From: Veillonellaceae bacterium
GTDB lineage: Bacteria > Bacillota > Negativicutes > Veillonellales > Veillonellaceae
DNA: 64,000 nucleotides
Direction of reading: 5' to 3'
Assembly (NCBI GenBank): GCA_900765165.1
Contig: CAAFQR010000003.1
Location: 1-64,000, forward strand
Shown here: piece after piece, positions 18,401-26,322 of the stretch
Position numbering within the stretch: the first letter of the stretch is position 1
How the letters are laid out: the number at the start of each line of letters is the position of its first letter
Made by a program: the position numbers and the translations under genes
The notes under the pieces: model-generated
Databases searched by the model: none
The model's input: only the letters and a program-made list of their open reading frames with translations
Told to the model about the DNA's origin: nothing

Positions 18401-21400
18401 TTCGCAGGCGACCAGTGATGGTACTATGGCGGCTGGCTTATCGGCTTCCGCTAAAGGCAACATTGGTTTCATGCAGACCGCCGGTGATCTTCGCGTAGGT
18501 AACATTACGTCCCGTGAAGGTGATGTATATATCTCCGCAGCCGGTGGCGATATTGTGGATGCGTTGCCGCTGACGAATACAACCAGTGCGCAGAACCAGG
18601 AAGAACGCATTCAGAGCTGGAAAGATTTAGGCATTATTGCCGGCGCTGGCACGGCGGAAACGGAACGCCAGGCTAGGGTGGCTGATTTCAAAGCTAACGC
18701 TGAAGCCGACTTTGCAACGTACACGGCGTACAAGGCGAAGGTGGATGCGTATAAAGCAGCCAATCCGGATGTAGCTGACACCGATTTGCCGGCGTGGGTA
18801 ACGGACGCTTCGTTCCAGAAGATGCAGGAAACCTACGGCGCATATAGCACGGTAGATGACTACTTGGCCGCAAATCAGACGTATCAGGATATGCTGAAAA
18901 CGCCGACCTATGTGTGGAGCGAACGGGATATGCTGTATGCGTTGAATCGCGATATTACCAACCCGGAACGTGGCTCGACGCAGTCTGAAGCGTTGCAGAA
19001 CAAGAAGCCGAATATTTCCGGTAAGAACGTAAACATTTATGCGCAGGGTATTGGTAAAGACAGTGCGAACCCGGAAGTTATCATGGCGAAAGGTTTGTTC
19101 GACAATGAAACGAACCTCCGTCGCTTAGCGAACGTAGACGTATCCAACATTACGACGAATTTTGCGACAGTAACGAAGCCGGATGGCGGCACGGAAAAGC
19201 AGATTGTGTCCTTCACTATCGATGAAAAGATTGCGGTTGGCTTAAATGCAACGGGTCGCTTGAACGTGAAGACTACCGGCGATAACGCGTACATTGCAGC
19301 TCGTAGTAATAGCGGTGCTAGCGGTGCGTCGTCTTTAAGCGTGGGCACGGTTGACACCAATAACCACGACATTCGCTTGTTCGCCTTAGCGGGTATCCAG
19401 AATGGCCTTAGCGATTTGAACGCGGCTAATTTCACAGGTAAGAACTTGCTCGTTGAAGGTGGTGCCGGCTCGAATGGCGCTATCGTGAATATTGGCTCTC
19501 ACGAAAAACCGTTGGTTGTGAACTTAATCGGTGACATCGAAGCGCGTACGGGCAGCAGCGAAAGCCAGACCTACTTCAATGCCAGTCGTTTGATTCGCTT
19601 GAACGTAAATGGCAGCGACGTTGGTACGGCGGAAAATCCGTTGGATATTATGGCTAATGGTAGTGCGGTTAGCGTTTATGGCGCCGACGATGTATATCTT
19701 AACGGCATTAACAGCAATAAAGCGGGCAGCAAGCTCATCTTAGGCGATGTGCGCCCGGCCGGTCAGTTAAGCGTAAGCAGTGAAACAGACATTCAGGTAG
19801 GCCGCGACGAATTCGATCGCGTAGCCAGCGATGGCACGACCGTTCACGAAGACGCCGTTCCTGGTATTGTGGTAGCTAAGGATGATTTGAACCTTACGGC
19901 CAATAATGTTATCATCAACGGTCAGGTTGGCGTTCTCAGTGACCCGGCCGACCCGGCTACGGTTATCCCTGGCAAGACGGTGACCTTGATAGCGAAGAAA
20001 GGTACTGTTTCCGAAACGGAAAAAGGTCAGGTTCTGACCAATACCTTGGTGGCCCAGGCTGTTAAGGGCATTACCATGAACAGCGAACAGAACGTATTTA
20101 ACGCCGTTAAGTTTGGCGCGTACACGCCGGGTCAGGCTTTGGATGGTAATGTAACCATTAAGACGTCCTCTGATTCGTTGACCTTAGCAAACATTTCTGA
20201 CACCAATAAACCTACCGTGGATGGCAATATTTACGTTGAAAACGTGAAAGATGGCGGCACCATGGATGTATCGGCTACCTTGGTAGCTCACAAGGTTGTG
20301 GACGATTTGGGTCAGGTCGTAGACGGTCGCTTAGGCCTTATCACCTTGATTGCTAAAGGTAATGTGGCTAATACGGGCAATATTAACAGTAATGACGATG
20401 TAATTCTTCGTTCGGATTATGGCACGGTTACCGCAGCCGGCAGTATCAATTCCTTAGGCGTGGTATCCATGACGGGCAAGACCGGTGCGGTAGCGGCTGG
20501 ATCCATTACGTCCGGTGACGACAAAGATATTACGATTTACTCGGAAACGGGTCCGGTCGATGTATCCGGTGCCATTACGGCAGGCAAGAACGTGACCATT
20601 ACCACTTCCGGCATAGCAGCTACCGATGAAACGGCTGGCGTAGCCGGTGATGTAACGGTAAATGGCAGCATTACGGCTAAGAATGGTAAGGCCGTGATTA
20701 ACACGTCTTTAGGCGATGTGCACGTAGCCGGTATCTTAAGCGCAGCCAATGGTGATGCGGCTATCCATACGACGGATGGCGACGTTGGTGTTGATGGTAC
20801 GGTAACGGCCACCAATGGCAATGCTGAAATAACAACCACTAACGGCAACGTACGTATTGGTGCGGCTGGCGAAGCTAACAGTGGTACAGTAACCGGTAAC
20901 AACGTAACCGTAACGACGACAGCAGGTAAGATGGATATTCATGGTAACGTAACGGCCAATACAGGCGATGTAACCTTGGGTACCGTTTATACCGGCACTG
21001 ATCCGGCTAATGGTGCGATTTCCGTTGATGGCAACGTAACGGCAGCGCAGGCTGTAGCAGCGACTACGAATGTAGGTAATATTCTCTTTGACGGTAACGT
21101 TAAGGGCACCGACGTAACGATGGCTACCAATGTAGGGACCATTACCGTAACGGGTAATACGGAAGCCACGACGGGTGCTGTATCGGCCACTACGAATGCG
21201 ACGGATGCGGGAAAAGGTGCTATCAACTTCAACGGTACGGTAACCGGTAAGACCGATGTTACGGCTACTACGAAGTCTGGTGCTATTACCTTCCAGAACG
21301 CGGTAACTGCTACGGATAACAACGTATCGGCTAACACGGTTGATGGAGCGATTACCTTTAACGGTGCAACTAATGCCGGCCATGATATTACGGCGCAAGC

Positions 21401-24400
21401 TACTAATACGGGCACGGTAACCTTCAATGGTAATGCCACAGCAAATCATGACGTAACGGCTACAACGAATGTTGGTACCGTAACCTTTAATGGCGACACC
21501 ACCGCTACAACCGGTTCCGTAACGGCGAACACCGTCGACGGCGCTATTACCTTCAACGGCAACACGCAGGCGGCGCAGGACGTTACGGCGACGGCTACTA
21601 ACAATGGTGCCATTACTGTAACTGACGGTCACACTGTAAACGCAGGTCACGACGTAACCGCAACGGCTAAGAATGGTAACATCGACTTCGGTGGTACTGT
21701 AACGGCGACGAACTTGCTGAAAGCAACGAACGAAAATGGCGACATTCTCTTCAAAGGTTCTGCCAGCGGTGCGGACGTAACGATGGCAACTCAGTCCGGT
21801 AACATTAGCGTAACTGGCGACACTACAGCTACAACTGGTTCCGTATCGGCAAGCACGTCTACGACGGATGCTGGTAAGGGCGCCATCAACTTCAACGGTA
21901 CCGTAACCGGTAAGACCGATATTACGGCTACTACGAAGTCTGGCGACATTACCTTCAACCAGGCAGTAACGGCAACGGATAATAACGTAACGGCTCATAC
22001 CATTGATGGAGCAATTACCTTTAACGGCAATACGAAGGCCGGTCAGAATGTGGCTGCAGAAGCGACTAACACTGGCACGGTAACCTTCAATGGCGATACC
22101 ACTGCCGAAGCAGGTTCGGTAACGGCGAACACTGTTGACGGCGCTATTACCTTCAACGGCAACACGCAGGCGGCGCAGGACGTTACGGCAACGGCAACCA
22201 ATAACGGTGCTATTACCGTAACTGACGGTCACACTGTAAACGCTGGTCACGACGTAACCGCAACGGCTAAGAACGGTAACATCGACTTTGGTGGTACTGT
22301 AACGGCGACGAACTTGCTGAAAGCAACGAACGAAAATGGCGACATTCTCTTCAAAGGTTCTGCCAGCGGTGCTGACGTTGCGATGGCAACTCAGTCCGGT
22401 AACATTAGCGTAACTGGTGATACTACGGCTACTACTGGTTCTGTTACCGCAAGCACGGCTACGACGGAAGCTGGTAAGGGCGCGATTAACTTCAACGGTA
22501 CCGTAACCGGTAAGACCGATGTTACGGCTACTACGAAGTCTGGCTCCATTACCTTCAATAACGCCGTAACCGCAACGGATAACAACGTAGCAGCTAACAC
22601 GATTGATGGTGCCATTACGTTTAACGGCAATACGCAGGCCGGCAACGATGTGGCTGTACAGGCAACCAATACTGGTTCTGTTACCTTCAATGGTGATACG
22701 GCAGCATCTCATGATGTGACGGTAGACACCAACGTTGGCGCAGTTACCTTCAATGGCAACACCGATGCAACGCACGACGTATTAGTAAATACTAACGCTG
22801 GCGACATTACCGTAACCGATGGTCATAACGTCAACGCTGGTCACGACGTAGTAGCAACGGCGAACACCGGTAACATCGACTTTGGTGGCACGGTAACGGC
22901 AACGAACTTGTTGAAAGCAACGAACGAAATTGGCGACATTCTCTTCAAAGGTTCTGCTAGTGGTGCTGACGTTGCGATGGCAACTCAGTCCGGTAACATT
23001 AGCGTAACTGGTGACACTACGGCTACTACTGGTTCTGTTACCGCAAGCACGGCTACGACGGAAGCTGGTAAGGGTGCCATCAACTTCAACGGTACCGTAA
23101 CTGGTAAGACTGATGTAACGGCTACTACGAAGTCCGGCTCCATTACCTTCAATAACGCTGTAACCGCAACGGATAACAACGTAACGGCTAATACTGTAGA
23201 CGGCGCGATTGCCTTCAACGGCAACACGAAGGCTGGTAACGATGTAGCAGTCAATGCTACTAACACTGGCTCCATTACCTTTAATGGCAATACCGATACG
23301 GCTCACGACGTAACCGCCAATGCAAACCTCGGTGCTGTTACCTTCAATGGTAATACGACGGCCGCTAACGACATTGGAGTAAATACCAATGTTGGCGCTG
23401 TTACTTTCAACGGTAACACGGCAGCCGACCACGATGTGACGGTAGATACGAACGTTGGCGCTATCACCTTCAACGGCGATACGTCCGCAGCTCGCGATGT
23501 AGTAGCTAACACGAACGCTGGTAGCATTACGACAACGGCTGGTCACAGCTTGAAGGCTGGCAATGATATTACGGCAACAGCGCAGGATGGCGACATTTCC
23601 TTTGCTGGTGCAGTGCAGGCTGGCGAAAATGTGAAAGCCACTACGCAGAATACCGGTAACATTGAGTTCAACGGTGCTGTAGAAGCAGTTAACAAGGACA
23701 TCTTGGCGAAGACCAATACGGGTAACGTAACGGTTAAGAAAGACATTGCTGCGAACCAGAACATCAATGTTTACACCAAGAACGGTTCCATCGTCTTCGG
23801 TGGCAACGCTGAAAATCCGACGAAGGATGTTTACGCAACGGCGAAGAATGGTTCCATCTACTTAACCGTTGATCAGACCGGCGACATTAAGGACACCCAC
23901 CGTGAAATGAACGGCTACTCCGCACGGTTACGCGCCGGTCAGGATAGCCCGGTAGATAATCCGAATGTGATTATTTCACAGAATGGCATAGGCACAGTGG
24001 ACTTGGCTGAAATCACGGCGAAACAGGCGGCTAACATCCGCACCGAAAATGGCACGATTCACATTGGGCATTTGGACGGTCAGGTTGTAGCTGTAGTTGG
24101 TCGCGATGATGTGAGCAAGGTTGTTGTAGATCAGTTGAACGCTGGTCAGCAGGTTAACATCGAAGCAAACGACGTGACCATTAAGGCTATGAAACAGTTG
24201 CCGGACTCCACAGTTCCGTTGACCGTTTCCACCATGGGCGACGCGCCGAACAAACCGATGAGCTCCTTGGTTATTGAAGACATCCAGACCGAAAACGGCG
24301 TTGTATTCCCGCACCTGTGGCTCAATACCGGCGCGATTACGACCACCAAAGGCGCGATGGACATCACGAAGTACTACGTTCTCGACAAAGCCCAGATTAG

Positions 24401-24830
24401 CAACGGCAATATGATTACCAACATCTACGGTACGGCGCCGATTCGCGAACCGAAGACCATGAGCACCTACTGGAATGACACGGGCATCAACAATCCGTTA
24501 CAGGATATGACGGGCTGGTACGCTGCTGGCAACAATCCGAAGTGGGCGTTCATTCGCTACGAAAATCAGGGCAATCGCCAGATTGCGAATGGTCATCTCT
24601 TAAGCTTGGATGAACACTACTACGCATACAACCAGCGCTACACCGTGGAAGACGAAATGAGACGCATGTCCACGCCGAAGCTTCAGGATTTCTACCCGCA
24701 TTACTACAATCCGGATTTGGCCTACTACAACCGCTTCGAAAGCGCAGTGATTACGGGCAACCCGGTGAAAGTTAATAATGCGAAAGACGACGAAATCCTC
24801 ATTGAAGCCGCTGCTGAAGTGAACGGTTAA
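15255..24830 (+). CDS. TpsA-type giant adhesin, C-terminal segment (after -1 frameshift)
   Basis: Continues the exoprotein one frame back. The nominal start (TTG 15255) has no ribosome binding site, and the first 16 residues are out-of-frame sequence; real homology starts near 15,303. Contents in order: a charged, partly helical region (about residues 370-560, with KKARGKFIWAWEKTW), further beta-helix, an Ala-rich helical insert near 1120-1230, then about 1,000 residues of TVTFNGDTTATTGSV-like 20-22-residue turns that include three nearly identical roughly 200-residue blocks, and a non-repetitive tail with many Tyr and Asn ending AAAEVNG. No C-terminal CDI toxin, cysteine protease or sortase motif is visible. 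Repaired, the whole gene 4183-24830 would encode about 6,880 residues. Confidence 0.82.
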   Translation: MESALYQCKRSRGAGRLYCYGVDNNYRIGVHTSGGEAIPGLDGATPTVINNYQYGQSLRARLTEIDRILTEYQNANGVNSEGYQRMLTSYQAERQSILDTLAGLGDANDKFSAIALPDYIASGGNIYVTADHFGGSGSLEAKGGPQINITNSSSALLQLGTMNIGGSGGQLIVNDEVMASNQAEAQNRINSTFNTNTSLKAQFASLKSDPASSSNASINIVNKDNATGYTIVNKTDHSTKAYNALLHIQVLKDIINPLGNITINNMANNGNIELSGTADVMAKSVTLKANGSISRAYSAGITHVGGAPEYQYSEIAMYDKENSYINSRANGYRTDDQTQVITNTKGEATIQPGTSTYNDLYNRGSSDGDKLAKQLAAVSVIDRFNDLMGQYQNVSKAYNDMGGDDKYYEYRHDLDNYNSKKARGKFIWAWEKTWAKTAMKKLPTMDSYRSQMSNLWNQISPLYSILDAADHSYLSTDSQTVRNGLAAIQSQVYTRIDSNSSAYIAGLQTHLSQIAAYSSIASDINNRINTAVADVAKEANREKGWVAGGSVYISGKTINVNNKIQSGFDSYDVTVSQAAVNAAKQRGGSTAVVVGGTGGGIMLSPDRTKFIYQPTVKYDPKTDSLITEDLTAGGGKIMLTADKIISTGDGELIARDGTSNFNIINNSTTKLVVGNITNANSEGSITVASNNQANIYTRNKAIHIDNYANYLKALYNDQTPTGVSTVTGAAATQYNPEAGARYYWMTGVKSTYDYYKYWSDWSILGFMGNGKPADQNSSQNIEHSSLKNTSLVKGEYVGNVGANNNDYYKLEAYDILIRSNDPASPYHNESETSKWSWSKFGTVTTRITTEHVDSYQIYQNSVKADMPIAIKFIGSDTTAVNIKGNGDVDLKGSIVNESAKSTVTITSGGTLRQLGAGITSSGVALTANKNIENITITSVGTVGANNVGTDSVSLAAKSNNNGNINIKVDGGTINGSSLPGNVVIKSVDAGTGNVTLQAAGNITGASGQAVHLKGSAVSVTSTNGSIGTNTDNADIAQATKNGSLIVSINSQATSDGTMAAGLSASAKGNIGFMQTAGDLRVGNITSREGDVYISAAGGDIVDALPLTNTTSAQNQEERIQSWKDLGIIAGAGTAETERQARVADFKANAEADFATYTAYKAKVDAYKAANPDVADTDLPAWVTDASFQKMQETYGAYSTVDDYLAANQTYQDMLKTPTYVWSERDMLYALNRDITNPERGSTQSEALQNKKPNISGKNVNIYAQGIGKDSANPEVIMAKGLFDNETNLRRLANVDVSNITTNFATVTKPDGGTEKQIVSFTIDEKIAVGLNATGRLNVKTTGDNAYIAARSNSGASGASSLSVGTVDTNNHDIRLFALAGIQNGLSDLNAANFTGKNLLVEGGAGSNGAIVNIGSHEKPLVVNLIGDIEARTGSSESQTYFNASRLIRLNVNGSDVGTAENPLDIMANGSAVSVYGADDVYLNGINSNKAGSKLILGDVRPAGQLSVSSETDIQVGRDEFDRVASDGTTVHEDAVPGIVVAKDDLNLTANNVIINGQVGVLSDPADPATVIPGKTVTLIAKKGTVSETEKGQVLTNTLVAQAVKGITMNSEQNVFNAVKFGAYTPGQALDGNVTIKTSSDSLTLANISDTNKPTVDGNIYVENVKDGGTMDVSATLVAHKVVDDLGQVVDGRLGLITLIAKGNVANTGNINSNDDVILRSDYGTVTAAGSINSLGVVSMTGKTGAVAAGSITSGDDKDITIYSETGPVDVSGAITAGKNVTITTSGIAATDETAGVAGDVTVNGSITAKNGKAVINTSLGDVHVAGILSAANGDAAIHTTDGDVGVDGTVTATNGNAEITTTNGNVRIGAAGEANSGTVTGNNVTVTTTAGKMDIHGNVTANTGDVTLGTVYTGTDPANGAISVDGNVTAAQAVAATTNVGNILFDGNVKGTDVTMATNVGTITVTGNTEATTGAVSATTNATDAGKGAINFNGTVTGKTDVTATTKSGAITFQNAVTATDNNVSANTVDGAITFNGATNAGHDITAQATNTGTVTFNGNATANHDVTATTNVGTVTFNGDTTATTGSVTANTVDGAITFNGNTQAAQDVTATATNNGAITVTDGHTVNAGHDVTATAKNGNIDFGGTVTATNLLKATNENGDILFKGSASGADVTMATQSGNISVTGDTTATTGSVSASTSTTDAGKGAINFNGTVTGKTDITATTKSGDITFNQAVTATDNNVTAHTIDGAITFNGNTKAGQNVAAEATNTGTVTFNGDTTAEAGSVTANTVDGAITFNGNTQAAQDVTATATNNGAITVTDGHTVNAGHDVTATAKNGNIDFGGTVTATNLLKATNENGDILFKGSASGADVAMATQSGNISVTGDTTATTGSVTASTATTEAGKGAINFNGTVTGKTDVTATTKSGSITFNNAVTATDNNVAANTIDGAITFNGNTQAGNDVAVQATNTGSVTFNGDTAASHDVTVDTNVGAVTFNGNTDATHDVLVNTNAGDITVTDGHNVNAGHDVVATANTGNIDFGGTVTATNLLKATNEIGDILFKGSASGADVAMATQSGNISVTGDTTATTGSVTASTATTEAGKGAINFNGTVTGKTDVTATTKSGSITFNNAVTATDNNVTANTVDGAIAFNGNTKAGNDVAVNATNTGSITFNGNTDTAHDVTANANLGAVTFNGNTTAANDIGVNTNVGAVTFNGNTAADHDVTVDTNVGAITFNGDTSAARDVVANTNAGSITTTAGHSLKAGNDITATAQDGDISFAGAVQAGENVKATTQNTGNIEFNGAVEAVNKDILAKTNTGNVTVKKDIAANQNINVYTKNGSIVFGGNAENPTKDVYATAKNGSIYLTVDQTGDIKDTHREMNGYSARLRAGQDSPVDNPNVIISQNGIGTVDLAEITAKQAANIRTENGTIHIGHLDGQVVAVVGRDDVSKVVVDQLNAGQQVNIEANDVTIKAMKQLPDSTVPLTVSTMGDAPNKPMSSLVIEDIQTENGVVFPHLWLNTGAITTTKGAMDITKYYVLDKAQISNGNMITNIYGTAPIREPKTMSTYWNDTGINNPLQDMTGWYAAGNNPKWAFIRYENQGNRQIANGHLLSLDEHYYAYNQRYTVEDEMRRMSTPKLQDFYPHYYNPDLAYYNRFESAVITGNPVKVNNAKDDEILIEAAAEVNG
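15303..15320 (+). other. Probable -1 frameshift (one base missing) in tpsA
   Basis: Upstream coding is in the frame of 15301 (GGC TAT ACT GTT), downstream in the frame of 15315 (GGT GTC GAT AAT). Restoring one base between about 15303 and 15320 joins APEGYTV to YGVDNNYRIG. No canonical slippery heptamer is present in the correct phase. Confidence 0.8.
21120..23290 (+). repeat. Tandem roughly 600-bp repeats within tpsA, built from about 63-bp sub-repeats
   Basis: The block that begins near GACATTCTCTTCAAAGG occurs at about 21740, 22340 and 22935, and the following ATGGCAACTCAGTCC at about 21783, 22383 and 22977, giving spacings of 600 and about 594 bp. A more diverged partial unit starts near 21120. 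Long stretches are identical at the DNA level. Inside each unit, shorter 20-22-codon turns (GAITFNGNT...DVTATAT) repeat. Such near-identity allows recombination that changes adhesin length and is also prone to assembly collapse. Confidence 0.88.
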
Positions 24831-24833
24831 TTG

Positions 24834-24876
24834 AGTTAGTTACGAAAGCAAGTTAGTTACGATAGCAAGTTAGTTA
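24834..24876 (+). repeat. 17-bp direct repeats in the leader of the YbjN-like gene
   Basis: AGTTAGTTACGAAAGCA (24834-24850) is followed directly by AGTTAGTTACGATAGCA (24851-24867) and a partial third unit (24868-24876). Short hairpins follow: TCGACA/TGTCGA at 24879-24897 and a tight palindrome around AAGGGGAGCCCCTT near 24908-24924, just before the ribosome binding site. The function is unknown; the hairpins could regulate or separate translation of the next gene from tpsA. Confidence 0.6.
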
Positions 24877-24943
24877 TATCGACAATGGGAGTGTCGATGC
24901 GATTTCGTAAGGGGAGCCCCTTAGTGTAACAGGAGGTGATGAC

Positions 24944-25375
24944 ATGAATAAGCGCGCAAACGCATTCAAGGCCTACTTGTCCGAAAAGGGGATTGAGGCC
25001 TTTCAAATTGACGAAGTGGCCGATGACGCCTTAAACACAGTCGTTTTTCGGTCTACCTTTGAAATAAACGGCCTCAACCTACCATTGCTAATCATCCTAG
25101 ACAGCAGCATCTTCGGCATGATTCGCCTGCGCGTAGCGCCTAAAGCACTTACGGCGACAAACGAGGCCGCGCTGATGAAACTCATCAACGAGTACAACAA
25201 AACCTATAAGCCGTTTAAGTATTATGTGGATGACGAAGGAAATGTCGTACTTGATGCGTGCTTGCTGTTTAGATCCGGCGCTTTTGATGGCGATATGCTC
25301 TATGTCGCCCTTGATGTCATCAATGATCACCTACAAAAAAGCTATAGATACCTAATGCAGGTTATTTGGGCATAG
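24944..25375 (+). CDS. YbjN-like small protein, tps-linked copy
   Basis: A 143-residue acidic soluble protein without signal peptide, resembling the YbjN/type III secretion chaperone-like alpha/beta fold (amphipathic N-terminal helix, then strands TVVFRSTFEING, LLIILDSSIFGMIRLRV and KPFKYYVDDEGNVVLDACLLF). My hand alignment gives 89 of 143 identical residues with the protein at 27652-28083, so the two are paralogues. ATG 24944 follows an excellent AGGAGGTGAT. It lies 113 bp after tpsA, and its stop codon lies inside palindromic element A2. YbjN-like proteins have been linked to stress and motility regulation, but the biochemical role is unclear. A chaperone or regulatory role for the exoprotein is only an inference from position. 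Confidence 0.8.
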   Translation: MNKRANAFKAYLSEKGIEAFQIDEVADDALNTVVFRSTFEINGLNLPLLIILDSSIFGMIRLRVAPKALTATNEAALMKLINEYNKTYKPFKYYVDDEGNVVLDACLLFRSGAFDGDMLYVALDVINDHLQKSYRYLMQVIWA

Positions 25376-25590
25376 CCGGCTCGAGTAATGTACTTAGTAG
25401 TTTGATTTTTGTCACATTCCGTAATCTTTGAATGCAAGTAAGCCCCATCCGAATTAAGTTCCGAAAACTACGCTAACGCAATGTTTTCTACACTTAAATT
25501 CGGATGGGGCTATTACTTTTTGCATTTTGAAGCGCCTAGCGAAATGTGACATAAAATCTATGCCTAAGCACCTAACTCGTTGCCGGCTAT
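25372..25590. repeat. Palindromic structured element A, copy 2
   Basis: Same architecture as copy 1: ends ATAGCCGGC (25372-25380) and GCCGGCTAT (25582-25590); middle helix GTCACATTCCG (from 25411) with CGAAATGTGAC (25540-25550); apical stem 25441-25459 with 25492-25511, with the same bulged T; loop 25460-25491 differing from copy 1 at one position. Apical stem bases differ from copy 1 (GCCCCATCCG here, GCACTCACCA there) with matching changes on the opposite arm. The TAG of the upstream YbjN-like gene (25373-25375) lies in its left end. Confidence 0.75.
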
Positions 25591-25602
25591 TGCAGCTCCC
25601 CT

Positions 25603-25628
25603 GTTATAGCAGTTGCTATAGCTTTTTT
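25603..25628 (+). terminator. Rho-independent terminator after element A2
   Basis: The stem GTTATAGC (25603-25610) with GCTATAGC (25615-25622), including one G-T pair, has a 4-base loop and six T at 25623-25628. It would end transcripts from the tps locus. Confidence 0.65.
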
Positions 25629-25739
25629 GTATGCGGTTTATTGTTATACATCAAGGGCTGACATAGAGCGACTGTTTGGGCGGAAGTGCGAATCGCAATT
25701 CGAGAAGTTATGTTGCGAGCTTGCCGGTCGTATCTATGA

Positions 25740-26319
25740 CATAGAGGGAAGCCATGCGGCCGAAGGAACACGCTGATGCGAACCATGCGGTATTGTGTTA
25801 GACCTGTCAGGTAATGCTAGAAAAGCGTAGGAGATAGCCAAGTATAGGCATGGATAGCGCATACTTTAAAATATAGCGCAAAGGATGAACGTAGTTGTTT
25901 GAGGCTCTGTGTTGAGGTTTTTTCTCCTTTGTCAGGACTCATAGCAGAAGCAATACGACCGAATGTTTATGAAGATGCGAATCATGTGGTGATAAGTTAG
26001 AAAATTGGTAATGCTTATGATTATGAAGTGATTAGATAAGTAGCGTCATGGTGAACGTAAAGTTTTAGATAAAAAGTAAAACAACTCCAGTTCAATCCTG
26101 TACCGACCATTGGTGAAACCGAAGGGAGGAAAGGATTGGACTGGAGTTGTTGCTTTTTTAAAGATGCGAACCAATGACGCTACTTATCAATACCAAAGTA
26201 CGAAGGCATACCAATTTTCTAACTTATTACCCGAGTCGTTCTTGTAGACACGGTCGTATTGCTCTGCTATGACACCACCCGGGTCGTTCTTGTGAACCCG
26301 GCCGTATGGCAACCCTATG
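25740..26319. repeat. Element B-like outer arms (copy 3, interrupted)
   Basis: The left arm 25740-25800 (CATAGAGGGAAGCCATGCGG, then CCGAAGG and GATGCGAACCATGCGGT) matches the left-arm signature of B copies 1 and 2. The right arm 26271-26319 (ACCCGGGTCGTTCTTGTGAA, then CCCGGCCGTATGGC) matches the right-arm signature, and the two arms pair with each other (25740-25762 with 26299-26319). Element B copy 2 lies between them, so this looks like a B element opened by, or nested around, another B element. The right end is 3 bases from the ldh stop codon. Sequence near 25715-25740 may be a further decayed arm. Confidence 0.55.
25942..26265. repeat. Palindromic structured element B, copy 2
   Basis: The terminal helix pairs AGCAGAAGCAATACGACCG (25943-25961) with 26250-26268. 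The second helix pairs 25990-26010 with 26208-26227. The middle helix AAGTAGCGTCAT (26037-26048) pairs with 26174-26185. The apical stem pairs 26080-26099 with 26132-26151 with one G-T pair. The 32-base loop 26100-26131 matches copy 1 at 29 of 32 positions, while the apical stem differs at about half its positions with full compensation. T6 follows on the plus strand (26153-26158), and a T-rich run precedes it when read on the minus strand, so the apical hairpin could terminate both convergent genes. The left flank near 25899-25917 (TTGAGGCTCTGTGTTGAGG) also resembles that of copy 1 (1509-1527). Confidence 0.75.
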
Positions 26320-26322
26320 CCA

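Noticed and set aside
20736..22775. A 679-codon antisense open frame, and similar long antisense frames over tpsA
   Set aside because: They arise from the repetitive, low-complexity coding of the plus-strand gene; the translated sequence is Arg/Cys/Ser/Tyr-rich without domains or ribosome binding sites.
21120..23290. CRISPR array in the repetitive region
   Set aside because: The repeats are in-frame coding units of about 63 and 600 bp without unique spacers; no cas genes are present.
24600..25375. Contact-dependent inhibition toxin and immunity pair at the tpsA end
   Set aside because: The C-terminus has no VENN-like boundary or toxin domain, and the following small protein has a paralogue elsewhere and is YbjN-like rather than immunity-like.
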